From Diplodia intermedia (Eukaryota; Ascomycota; Dothideomycetes; Botryosphaeriales; Botryosphaeriaceae), in NCBI GenBank assembly GCA_021495925.1, contig JAKEKT010000038.1, forward strand, positions 186,001 through 250,000: a DNA stretch of 64,000 nt, in the 5' to 3' direction. The notes under the pieces are model-generated. The model made no database searches. It was given only the letters and a program-made list of their open reading frames with translations, and was not told where the DNA came from. Positions 19,829-30,164 of the stretch are shown in pieces (positions within the stretch are counted from its first letter, which is position 1; each line of letters opens with the position of its first letter). The position numbers and the translations under genes were made by a program.

Positions 19829-21964
19829 GCAACGTGTGAGGCATGAATGACCACCTCCGCCTTGCGTAAGTGATAGTATCAAGATGCAGCCATTGTACCA
19901 CGCCCTGGGGCAGCGTCAGAAACTCCCAGTCACTCCATACTGGCAGGATGCGGGGTCCTGGAAGCCTCCGGCGTGAGCTGGCCGACGGTGGAAGGGGCTC
20001 TGTTCTCAGCTTTACTCCTAATCCATCAATGGAGGCGGGAAACATCGAAGAAATCCTGTAACGATGTCCCTGCTGTGATGGATTTCGTGTTTGCTGCGTT
20101 GGCGTCAGTGTCGGTGATCTTCCAGTGTCAGTGCAAATGACAGTGCCACCTTCGACCAATTTGACGACTCACATGTCAGGTCAAAAATTGAGATTACCGT
20201 GTAGAGCTGAAGATGACGCTTTAGCGCCGCTGTCAAGGCAGGTAACACAAGTGCGGGCCTCATGAGCTGCAATTGTTTCTACATAGGTGGTTGAATCTAA
20301 CGTCCGTACATAGATTCGAGTTCTTAATACACGAAGATGCGCCCGAATACTGAACTCAACTACCTATAGGTATGATGCAATATACCTGCGAGGCGGATGC
20401 GGTTAGGCCCGATCCTTCTGTCGCCTGCTTTGCCGCCAGGAGCTTATCGACTATCACTACATTACCGTTCTTTACTAATCGCGATATTCACGCTTTGACA
20501 ATATTTCTCTGGCCGGAAGCCAGAGTTTCGTGGCCTCAAATATTTGTTTTCATGTTTTGAGGCAAGCTCGGCGGGACCTTTGAGGTTTTTGTTAAGGGTT
20601 GGCGTCAATCCTCGCAGGGTTTTCACTTGCCGGTCAATTCACCAAATTGGGTAATCTGAGAACCATTTCGCAATTCCAATCGTAAGCGTATGTTTGTTGC
20701 CTAATCCAGGTGCCCAGTTCTCACTCCACTCTTTACCGCTACTGGAAGATACACGTTGTTCAAGTGAATCAAGCCGCCGCCTTGATATGCTAGAGCACCT
20801 GGAATGTTCAAACCAGCCAATTGGAAGCCTTGACCCGCAGCGATATAGGACAAAGTTGAAATCAGAACCTCGGAGCCGATGGAGAAAGTTGACTGATGTG
20901 TGTGGGATATACCGGGCGCTCTTCCTCGAAGATTGGATATGAAAGTTCGTAGGTGCCTTGGTCTGCTCTGTGACTCGACCGACATCGCCGTGGAATGGTA
21001 GGGACGATACAATACATCGGAACGGAACGGGATGGAGACGCCGACTCAAGGTCACGAGTCTCGAAGTGGTTGGTATACTTCGGTGATTTGACTTCTCATC
21101 ATTGCTCGTTATGAGGTTAATGATACGACATTGGGAGACGAGACGTATAGATAAGCTGTTGGCGAGAAAAGGGGATATACTGATAAGTAGATCACGGTGC
21201 CGAGTCCGGGGATCAAGGTTGCACAAAATTACGCTTAGCAGGTAGATCTCCTTTAGTCAGCCCGATGGGTTTCTTACTTTCCTTGCCTTGATATTGAGCA
21301 GGTGGCCCTCCGAGCCCTGTTTCTGCGAACTCATAGCTGCTGGAGGTATTCAGCGCATGCACGGTGGGCATGCGAGAAGGAAAACATGAGGCGTAGGTGG
21401 GCGGCCTGGCCCATATGCGCCTCGTCTTGTCGCTGCCACTCACGCTAGTAGTAGATATGATGCAATCCACAAACTTGAGGGAGCGTAGTAAGCGTGTGTA
21501 GCAGAGAGAAATTGCTCTGCAAGAGACTGCGCAGGTTGGTGGTGGTTGGTCAGTAGAACGGACGGACGGATGTCTTGATCATCGCACTTGGGTAGGTTGG
21601 TCAAAATGGCTGCAAATAAGAAAAGAATGGAAAAGACAACAGAACGGGATGCGCAGTCAACGAAATACATGGTTGCAGGGCTATCAAGGTGCCGAGTGTT
21701 GATGAAAACGATGATGTAGCACGCCACGATACCCTCGTCCAATATGGGCATTTGAGTCAACCATGGACCGATTTGTGCGCTTTCAAGTTCCGCATGCACG
21801 TCCGCACATTGAATTCGAGTTCCTGCATCAAAAAACATGGTCCAAAACGTCGGTGGGGCGGGTGCGGGTGGGCAAAACCTGCCGCGGCGCCACGCCACGC
21901 CCCACGCTCCACCCTCGACGCAAAACAACGCCGCTGCAACCAAAAGAAAGCCAAAAAGAAGTCC
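19829..21964. other. Gene-poor stretch
   Basis: About 2.1 kb has no supported gene. The longest open frame is on the minus strand at 20639-21226 and has no recognisable content; its overlapping neighbours look no better. Composition is closer to A/T-neutral than in the genes. No terminal repeats or transposase motifs are seen. Confidence 0.45.
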
Positions 21965-22075
21965 TAGTCCTGGCGGGGGTCGAACCCGCGACTTTCGCAT
22001 AACCTCAATGGCCATACAATTCCCAAGATTGGGAAGAGTATAAGAACGACACGCTAGCCACTGCGTCACAGGACT
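21965..22075 (-). tRNA. tRNA-Ile (anticodon UAU) with an intron
   Basis: On the minus strand from 22075, the acceptor strands AGTCCTG and CAGGACT pair perfectly, with A as the discriminator base. The D-arm is ACGC/GCGT. The T-arm is GCGGG, loop TTCGACC, CCCGC. The anticodon arm starts TCGTT, followed by CTTATA, which puts UAU at positions 34-36, and it closes with ATGCGA. Between these lies an intron of about 38 nt after position 37, the standard place. tRNA-Ile(UAU) is also intron-containing in budding yeast. One T-T mismatch closes the anticodon stem in this reading, so intron ends may shift by a base or two. Confidence 0.8.
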
Positions 22076-23352
22076 TTTCGAAAGTGGAGCGTCGCATGTT
22101 GAGTTTATGTACCAGACGTTGATGGCCCGTGCATTCGCTGCAAATGAGTGTACTTTGGCTGGATATCGCGTCGTTGGGGGACTGATAACGAGGAAGTGAG
22201 TGCTGGGTGCGGCAGTGTTGAAGATTGGGGTCAATTTTAGGAGCATCGCAATATCACTGCAGCCAAGCACGTAGATTTGAAGTAGATGTCGAGACGCACA
22301 TTCTGCAGGCGCAACGAGATCGTCGCAGAGCCGAAGCGAATATCCGTTTGAAAAATGCGACAAGATCAACGTCCCGACGTCTCATTCAACTCATCATGCT
22401 CAGCCGCTGAGAAATTGCTGCAATACCAATGAGACTGACCTCGTAGATGGATTCTTTGCGCGCGTTTCTTCGGAAGGGATGTCCGAGGTCGACTAAGGGG
22501 CGGCAAGAAAATTCAAGCAGCCAGACCACCTTTGGTAAGCGGCGCATTCAGGCAGCCAATCGGATTTTCTCAGGGCTCTGATACACCTGCAAGTCAAACG
22601 CTCACATGGGGAAGCAAGAGCAGTCGTTGCATTTGATTCCTTCTTCATCTGCATCTCACTGCGAACGTATGCCTTCAGTACTCATGTGTTATCATGCTCG
22701 CACTGAGCTGGAAGTAGCTACTGAGCATCTATCTATCGTCGAGTGAAAGCCTCAAAGGACGCCCGATGCCTCGGGGGTACGATCCTCTACCAAAACGCGC
22801 CCCCCTTTTGAACACCCAAAAAGTCTTCCAGCCTCGGGTCGGTGGTGGAAGATTTAAGATCCGGATAAGCTTGTCTTATTCGCGTTAGCTTGCGCTACGG
22901 TCCGCCTTAAGCGAGGAACACGAGTTGTGGCGAAACCCCGCAGCGAACACGGTACCGGTAGCGAACATCTCTACCAACACCACGCCTTCCACAGCGGTCG
23001 CATCATGATGCAAATGCGCAGAATTCAAGAGAAATGTGGTTCAACTCACTAAAAAAAAAAAGTGCGCAGGAAATACGGTGGTATCAGGCACAACACACGA
23101 CTTAGAGTATTCTGCGGAGCAACAGCAAAGTTTCGATGTTCCTGGCCACAACTCCAGCCTGAATGTATCTCGGGTTACCCTTTTAGGCTGTTAGGTAAAG
23201 AGGGCAAGGGGGTCAGAATCGGGTGGAGGGATTCAGATTCATAGTAACCTAGCTAAAAGACATGGAACATTTTGCTACGCCATAGTCACGGGTGGCTGAA
23301 CATGCTTCGAATTGAACGGATGGGTATACTTCCACTACCATGCAGTGCGCGC
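22076..23352. other. Gene-poor stretch before RPF1
   Basis: About 1.3 kb between the tRNA and the RPF1 3' end. No coding region or repeat is supported. An A-run lies at about 23050-23061. Confidence 0.45.
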
Positions 23353-24679
23353 TTACAACGCGAACCTCGTCCTGACCTTCTCGCTTCCAGCCTTCCATTG
23401 CCACTCCTGGCCGCTTGCTTTCTGAATGCCCTTGTCTATCCTCCTCAGCTTCAGCGTAAATCGAGGACCCAGCTCCTGCAGACCCGCTCGTATATCCTCT
23501 GCGCCCTTGATTGGCTTGCCGTCCGTGCCGACAACACTCTTCTCTGTTGCGCGCTTGTCGCGGAAGACGTAACGGTGTCGGCGCACGAATATGTAATCAC
23601 GCTGGTTGTCTGTTTCGTAGTCAGCTCTGCTACAGGCAGGGACGTCTTGAGATGCACTTACGGAGCGTGACGACCTGCCGACCTTCCAGCTCCGGCTGAG
23701 GCGGGAACATGGTGCGGAAGAGATGTGCGGTCAGGAGACCAAGAGGAGTGCGGAAGTTGTTCAGGATGAGCTCGGGATAGTGTTCGGTGGGGTTGCCGTG
23801 GCCGGGGAGCTTGGCGCCTTCTATCCAGTTGCTGATGCTGAAATGGAACATGGGTCCATTCGGCAAATGCACAATGTCCAGGCCAGACGGCTTCTTCTGA
23901 TCCTCCATCAGAATCGCCACGGTAGTGTAATCGCGATTGGCCGCAAACTTGGAAATCTCCCTCACGGAGTACTTGTGTCCGTAGCGGTGCGCGGAGCGGC
24001 GGACGTAATGGCTGTTGGGGAGGAGCTTGGTGAAGAGCTCTGCCTCTCTGTGCAGCGTGCTGTTGATTCCGGTAGTAATGAGAATCTTGGGTTCTTTGGT
24101 CTGGGGCTCGAATAGGGACGGGAATTTGTCTGCTAGGGCTTCGGGAGTCAAGTGCATGTTCGTTGTTGCCGTGGAGCCCGTGGGGCTCGATGCGCGCTGT
24201 GTCCGTGGAGGTGATGTCGCCCGTTGCTTCTTTTTCGACGCCTTTTCTTCCTCCTCCTCCTCATCACTTTCAGACTCGTCAAGCATGCTGTCCCGGTCAT
24301 CCTCCTCGCTTTCCTCTCCCTCAGCTTCGCCTTCCTCCTCCTCCTCCTCCTCCACCTCCTGCTCGGCGGCCTCCTCCTCCCCCGCAAGCCTCTGCCTCTT
24401 TAACCGCTCGACGTCGACGGCCGCGTTGAGGATGTTTTCGTCGTCGCTGTCGACAGCGTCCCAGGTACGCTTATTGTCGATTGTCTGGGGAATGTTGCGC
24501 GCCAATCGCTCCTCCTTCAAGCGGGGGTTCTTGGCTTCTTCCCTCTTCCTGCGCATCCTCTCATCTCTCTTTGCGGCCTCGCGGACCTTCTTCTGCTTGA
24601 GGTTGAAGTCATTGCGCTTGAGCTTGTTGTTCGTCTTGAAAGGAAGCGCATGCTTCTCGGAAAGCTTCTCGGCCACCAT
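23353..24679 (-). CDS. RPF1: Ribosome production factor 1 (Brix domain)
   Basis: Two exons (23662-24679 and 23353-23609) give 424 residues. The start chosen is MVAEKLSEKHALPFK at 24679, with a GCCACC-like context read on the minus strand; upstream codons in the same frame do not look coding. The N-terminal 100 residues are Lys/Arg-rich. An acidic tract with long Glu runs follows (about residues 125-190), then the Brix domain from ITTGINSTLHREAELFTKLLPNS through IVHLPNGPMFHFSISNW to VRRHRYVFRDKRATE. The family acts in nucleolar 60S subunit assembly. The 52-nt intron has a GTAAGT donor and GCTGACT branch site. The gene is divergent from glycyl-tRNA synthetase, 257 bp apart, so two translation-related genes share one promoter region. 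Confidence 0.93.
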
Positions 24680-24936
24680 GTTGGGCAAGAGGCAGGGGCG
24701 GTTGCTGGGACGTGAGGGTGAGAGATGATGGGAGGGCGGGTCGACAACTTTCTTTGGCGCGTCGCAGATCCGGCCAACTTTTCTGCCCGGGAGCCATACC
24801 GCAACCGGCTCACCGCCGGGCAACCGATTCACCGAGCAAAAGACTCACGGGCGGCCAGTGGCTCACTGAAGAGTCACAACCCCACCATCATTCGCTTCGT
24901 CTGCCGCTTGATTTCACCGAGGGGCTGCTAAAGTCT
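24680..24936. promoter_or_regulatory. Shared promoter of RPF1 and glycyl-tRNA synthetase
   Basis: This 257-bp gap separates two divergent start codons, so it must contain both promoters. No TATA box is evident; it may be a bidirectional housekeeping promoter. Confidence 0.5.
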
Positions 24937-27183
24937 ATGCGTCAGGTCCTACAACTCCTGCGCATTCCCTCTGCAACCGCCCGACCCGCCGCCCTCAATT
25001 GTGTCCGCCGCATCGCCCCGCAACCCCGGACTTTCGCGTCTACGCCCATTGCCTACAAATTCGTGGTCCCGCAGCGCACGAAATTGCCCGTCATGGCTTC
25101 CACCGCCACCACCAAGGCCGGCCAGCCTTTCGACAAGGCTGCGCTCGAGTCATTGATGCGCCGCCGCCTCTTCTACACCCCCGCCTTCGAAATCTACGGC
25201 GGTGTCTCCGGACTGTTTGACTATGGCCCGCCCGGCTGCGCTCTGCAGGCCAACATTGTTGACTTGTGGAGGAAGCACTTCGTCCTGGAGGAGGACATGC
25301 TGGAGGTCGACTGCACCATGCTGACCCCGCACGAGGTCCTCAAGACCAGTGGACACGTCGACAAGTTCGCCGACTGGATGTGCAAGGACCCCAAGACTGG
25401 CGAGATCTTCAGAGCGGACCACCTCGTCGAGGAGGTCCTCGAATCGCGGTTGAAGGGAGACAAGGAGGCTCGTGGCCAGAAGGTGGAGGAGAAGGAGGAC
25501 CCCAAGAAGAAGAAGAAGAAGGTCAAGGACATCCAGGCCGTCAAGCTCGACGATGCCGTTGTGCAGGAGTACGAGGAGATCCTGGCCAAGATTGACAACT
25601 ATGATGGCGCTGAGCTCGGCGGGCTCATCGTCAAGTACAACATCAAGAACCCTGCCACCGGCGGCGAGCTGCTTCCGCCCGTCTCCTTCAACCTGATGTT
25701 CCAGACCTCTATTGGCCCCAGCAGCAACATGCCTGGCTACCTGCGCCCGGAGACTGCGCAGGGCCAATTCCTCACTTTCCAGAAGCTCCTTGAGTTCAAC
25801 CAGCAGCAGATGCCTTTCGCTTCTGCCTCGATCGGAAAGTCGTTCCGTAACGAGATCTCGCCCAGGGCTGGTCTTCTGCGTGTGCGTGAATTCCTGATGG
25901 CTGAGATCGAGCACTTTGTGGACCCCGAGGGTGGCAAGAAGCACCCTCGATTCGACGAAGTCAAGGACGTCAAGCTTGAGCTGCTCAACCGTGACGTGCA
26001 GCTTTCCGGCAAGACGACTGTTGCCAGCACGCCGATTGGCGAGGCGGTCCAGAATGGCATCGTGGACAACGAGACGCTGGGCTACTTCCTCGCACGGATA
26101 CAGCTCTTCCTACTGAAGATTGGCGCGGACCCCAAGAAGATCCGCTTCAGGCAGCACATGGCCAACGAGATGGCCCACTACGCGGCTGACTGCTGGGATG
26201 CCGAGCTCCACACTAGCTCCGGTTGGATCGAGTGCGTTGGATGCGCCGACCGCAGCGCCTATGGTGAGTTACACCCGTACTGATATTTTCCGTGCAATAT
26301 GCAACTAATGCTGCGCGCCAAGACTTGACGGTGCACATGAACAAGACGGGGGCTCCTCTGCTTGTCAGGGAGAAGCGCGCTGAGCCGCTCAAGGTTGAGG
26401 AGTGGCAGGTCGACATCGAGAAGAAGAAGTTCGGCCCCCAGTTCAAGAAGGACGGCAAGACGGTCGAGGCTGCTGTCGAGGCGCTCACGCAGGACCTGCG
26501 CGAGAAGCTGTCGGTCGATCTGCAGAACACGGGCAAGATCACGATCGACGTGCCTGGCGTCGGCAACGGCAAGGTGGAGCTCGGCAAGGACCTGATCAAC
26601 ATTGAGAAGCGCACGCGGGTAGAGAACACGCGCGAGTACACGCCCAACGTGATCGAGCCGTCGTTCGGCATTGGCAGGATACTGTACAGCATCATCGAGC
26701 ACAACTACTGGGTGCGGCCGGGCGACGAGGAGGGCGCGCGTGGTGTAAGTTTGCCCGTCCTGCACGCAATGATTGCATGCGTCTAACAGATGGCGGCAGG
26801 TCCTATCGTTCCCGCCGCTGGTGGCACCGACCAAGGTGCTGCTCGTCCCGCTGTCGACGCACGCCGACTTCGCGCCGCTGGTGCAGCGGCTCAGCCTGAA
26901 GCTGCGCAAGATGGGCATCTCGAACCGGGTGGACGACTCGTCGGCCAGCATCGGCAAGCGCTACTCGCGCAACGACGAGTTGGGCACGCCGTTGGGCATC
27001 ACGGTCGACTTCGAGTCGGTGCAGAAGGGCACGTTCACGCTGCGCGACCGCGACTCGACGAAGCAGGTGCGGGCGTCGGAGGACGACATCATCGCGGCCG
27101 TCAAGAGCATGTGCGACGGCGAGGAGTCGTGGGCGGAGGTTTCCACGCGGCTGCCGATCTTCGAGGGACAGCAGCTGGAGTAG
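24937..27183 (+). CDS. GRS1: Glycyl-tRNA synthetase (probably dual-targeted)
   Basis: Three exons (24937-26263, 26323-26744 and 26800-27183) give 710 residues from the first ATG. The class II motifs are intact: GGVSGLFDYGPPGCAL in motif 1, FRNEISPRAGLLRVREF in motif 2 and EPSFGIGRILYSIIEHNYW in motif 3, followed by the C-terminal anticodon-binding domain (VAPTKVLLVPLS onward). The N-terminal 52 residues from MRQVLQLLRIPSATARP are rich in Arg, Ser and Ala and lack acidic residues, as in a mitochondrial presequence. A second in-frame ATG at 25093 (MASTATTKAGQ) has a good GTCATGG context and would give a cytosolic form. Yeast GRS1 also makes both forms from one gene with alternative starts. A Lys-rich insert, KEDPKKKKKKVKD, lies around residue 190. 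Confidence 0.95.
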
Positions 27184-28299
27184 GCGGGCTGGCGCAGGCG
27201 GGGCCCAAACGGGCAATGGGTAGATAGCACGGCAGACGTCACGATACGTGGCCGGCAAAAGAGGAATCGAATGTCAGAGGGTCGCGTTCATGCAGTGGCA
27301 CGAGTGGCAGCGGGGACGTGCGGCGGGGAATGCGGCCGGCGATGGCAGCTGCTTGCCTCGGCGCGATGAGGCAGGCGGCAGGGATGGCGGGGGCGGGCCA
27401 CGAGAGCGCGAGAGCCGGAGCAGCGTGCAGCGGCAGCGGCAGGGCAGCGCGCTGGGTCGACACGCCCATTCCCAGCACCCGCTCTCATGGCGCGGCCCCT
27501 AGCTGCACGCGATGGCCGGACCCGTCTTCCCTGCGGCCCAGACGCCCAGACGGGAGGCCCAGAGTCTGCTGGCGGCCGTTCCCGCACGGCCGTTGCGGTT
27601 GCGGTTGCGGTGCTCTGCTGCTGCGCCGCTCGCCCTCGACTCTGCGGCGGCTGCTCTGCGCTGCTGCTGCTGCTCTGCTTCGCATGTAGCGCCCCGCCGC
27701 CTCTCTTCTTCCACCGCAGCCGCATCGCATAGCCGGGCACAGCTTTGGCGTGCCAGCCCCGACTCGCGCCCGCCTGGACTCGCGCCCGCCTGTACCGCGC
27801 CGACTCTGCTGCTTGCTGCCCACCTGCCGCCGCCGCTATGGGGATCTGGTGACGGCGCGCCCAGGATCAATCGTTTTCCGGGAGGGGTCTGGAGATCGCG
27901 GCCGCTGCTTTTATCATCCATCCTTCTTCCCTTGCCTGCAGCGCGCCACGCACGAGGTCCTACCTGCTCGCCCGCCCACGCCTTTTGTCCTCCGCTCTCC
28001 CCACACCCAGAGGCAGGGGGCGCCGTCCGGAGATTTATTAACCGCGCCCAGTGAGCTCCCAGATGCTCGACCTTCCCCGAAGGCTTTGTTGATCCTCCGA
28101 GCCAGGGTTCCAGACACAATCCGCTGTGTCGCCTCCTGGTTTCTTTTGCTCTCTCCGCGTCTCACTGCTTGGCCCGGCCAGCGAGGTCTGGTCCTGACTC
28201 AGCGCCCTTATATCGCCGCTCGGGCAGCCGGCGTGACACAGGGCGTGCAGTCCTCGCACTCGCGCATTGAGAGGCCATATAGCCGGGGCCCCGCCGAAC
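27184..28299. other. Intergenic region before the LaeA-like gene
   Basis: About 1.1 kb is GC-rich and carries long but mutually overlapping open frames in several frames, as expected when stops are rare. One plus-strand frame (27750-28730) runs 326 codons and overlaps the next gene's first exon and intron; it is Arg/Pro/Ser-rich without motifs and is probably not translated. Confidence 0.45.
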
Positions 28300-30164
28300 A
28301 TGGAGACGGATCAGCTGGAGTTGCCAGAAAAAGAGATGGGCGACGCCACGGTGCGCCGTCCGGCCAGTCGAGCCTCGTCAATCAGTTCTCGCTCAATGTA
28401 AGTGCGCTCTCCGCCCCGCCGGGCTGCTGCCCCACGATCGTCACTTCTGTGCGACCATTCCTCCGCTCGGTCCCGCCCCAAGCAAACGCAACCCGCCGCC
28501 GCCCTGGGCCGGTAGCCGCTGGAACAACACGTCGACCTCCGAGCCGGACAGTCGCCGACGTCGACCAAGTCCGGCGGCGCGGACTGCCGATTGACTTCGC
28601 CCAGTCCCGTTGCTTGTCGCAAGGACCCAAGGGGCTGGTTTACGGGACTCCCAGAATCCTCCTACGGACCCGAAACAGCGGTTCCCAGCCTGCCGGAAAA
28701 GAGCGTGTCGAAAACGTGTGTTTTGATTGACTGACTCATCATTGTAGCCACTCAACGCGCTCGCTGCTCTCCACCGACCTTACTCATGTCGTCGAGAACG
28801 GGCGGACGTATCCGAACGACTCCTACTACATGCCGTGCGACGGACTCGAGCAGACGCGCCTCGAGATCCTGCACCGCCTCTACTTGACCGCCCTCGACGG
28901 CGCCCTCACCACCGCCCCTCTCTCGCCCGGCGTCCGTCGCGTGCTCGATGTTGGCACCGGCCCGGGAGAATGGGCCTCCCAGATGGCGGAACGGTTCCCG
29001 GATGCCGAGATTGTCGCCGTCGACCTGGCCGTATGGGAGCTGCCCACCCGGGAAGCCGCCCTGGACGACTCGGATGCCGACGACTCGTCCTGCGACGAGA
29101 TGGACCCGAAGACCAACGTAATCTGGGAGATCGACGACCTCGAGCCATACGCGGCGAGCAGTCGAACCCAGAGCCTCGTGAACCTTTCCTCGTCACCCGC
29201 GCTGGGAGCTGCGCAGCTCGCCCAAGTCACGGCGGACGTCGAAGGCCTCACCATCGACCAGGGCTACGCGAGCGGCAGCACCACGGCCGAGGGCGGCGGC
29301 GCCGACGACGACGACCATCATGTCAACGGTGACAACAACAAGACGCCGCCATCACCACCATCATCCGAAGGAGCTCACTCCCCCCCGCCACTGCCACATA
29401 ATCACGAGGAACTCCCCCGGCTGCTAGGCGCCGAGCTCACCGTCGACGACGGCTGGAACTTCTCCGAGCCCTTCGACTTCGTCCACGTGCGCGACCTCAA
29501 GGGCGCCTTCCGCGACTGGCGCGCCGTCTACCGCGAAGCCTTCGTCAGCCTCGCGCCGGGCGGCCTGCTCGAGGTGGTCGAAATCATGCCGGACCTGTCG
29601 ACCATCTCGCCCCCGAGCCCACCCTCCCCATCGTCACCAGCCTCCTCGGCGTCATCATCATCGTCCTCCTCCTCCGCCGAAAAGCCGAAACACCACACGT
29701 CCGCCGGATCCGGCTCTCACCATGGCCATCACCATCATCATCATCATCATCATCATCACGCATCCGCCACCCGCACCCTCGCCGACGCCATCATCGCCGC
29801 CGCCGCCTCCTCCGGCCGTCCCATCTCCCTCGACCACGTCTCGGCCGAACACCATCTCCTCGAAGACGCCGGCTTCTGCGACGTGCGCCGCCGCGCCGTC
29901 GACATACCCATGGGACCGTGGCCCGACGACGCGAAACTGTCGTCCATGGGCAAGATGTGGTTAGTGTGCTGCGCCGAGGGATTCGAGGCCAGTTGCCTGA
30001 GGCTACTGACAAGACACGCCGGGTGGACGGTGGAAGAGGTGAGGAGGTTGGCGGGAGAGGCCAGGGCGGAGATTTTGGAGGGGAGGTGCGGGGGCGTGGT
30101 GACGAAGGCGTGGTTCGTCACGGCGAGGAAGAGGGGGGCGAGGGGAAAGAGGAGGGGGAGGTGA
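28300..30164 (+). CDS. LaeA-like SAM-dependent methyltransferase
   Basis: Two exons (28300-28397 and 28748-30164) give 504 residues; the 350-nt intron is the longest in the window. The joined N-terminus includes HVVENGRTYPNDSYYMPCD, which matches the E-N-G-R-x-Y start of LaeA-type methyltransferases. Motif I is VLDVGTGPGEWAS at residues 98-110, followed by DAEIVAVDLAVWEL. Later methyltransferase-fold blocks are FDFVHVRDLKGAF and LAPGGLLEVVEI. Two disordered inserts interrupt the fold: an acidic Ser-rich one (about residues 125-210) and one with Ser/Pro runs and eleven consecutive His (360-370). LaeA relatives regulate secondary metabolism and development; whether this paralogue does so is not shown here. 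Start choice relies on the joined ENGRTY block. Confidence 0.85.
29727..29759 (+). repeat. CAT/CAC trinucleotide run coding polyhistidine
   Basis: Eleven successive CAT or CAC codons lie inside the LaeA-like methyltransferase gene. The mix of CAT and CAC suggests an expanded but partly diverged microsatellite. Confidence 0.9.

Noticed and set aside
20639..21226. 195-codon minus-strand open frame
   Set aside because: It shows no domain, no splice partners and no clear coding bias over the overlapping frames.
16809..23352. Transposon remnants in the gene-poor island
   Set aside because: I saw no terminal repeats, no transposase or reverse-transcriptase motifs and no strong A/T bias as from RIP.
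27750..28730. 326-codon plus-strand open frame as a gene
   Set aside because: It overlaps exon 1 and the intron of the LaeA-like gene in another frame, is Arg/Pro-rich and lacks motifs. Open length alone is weak evidence in such GC-rich DNA.
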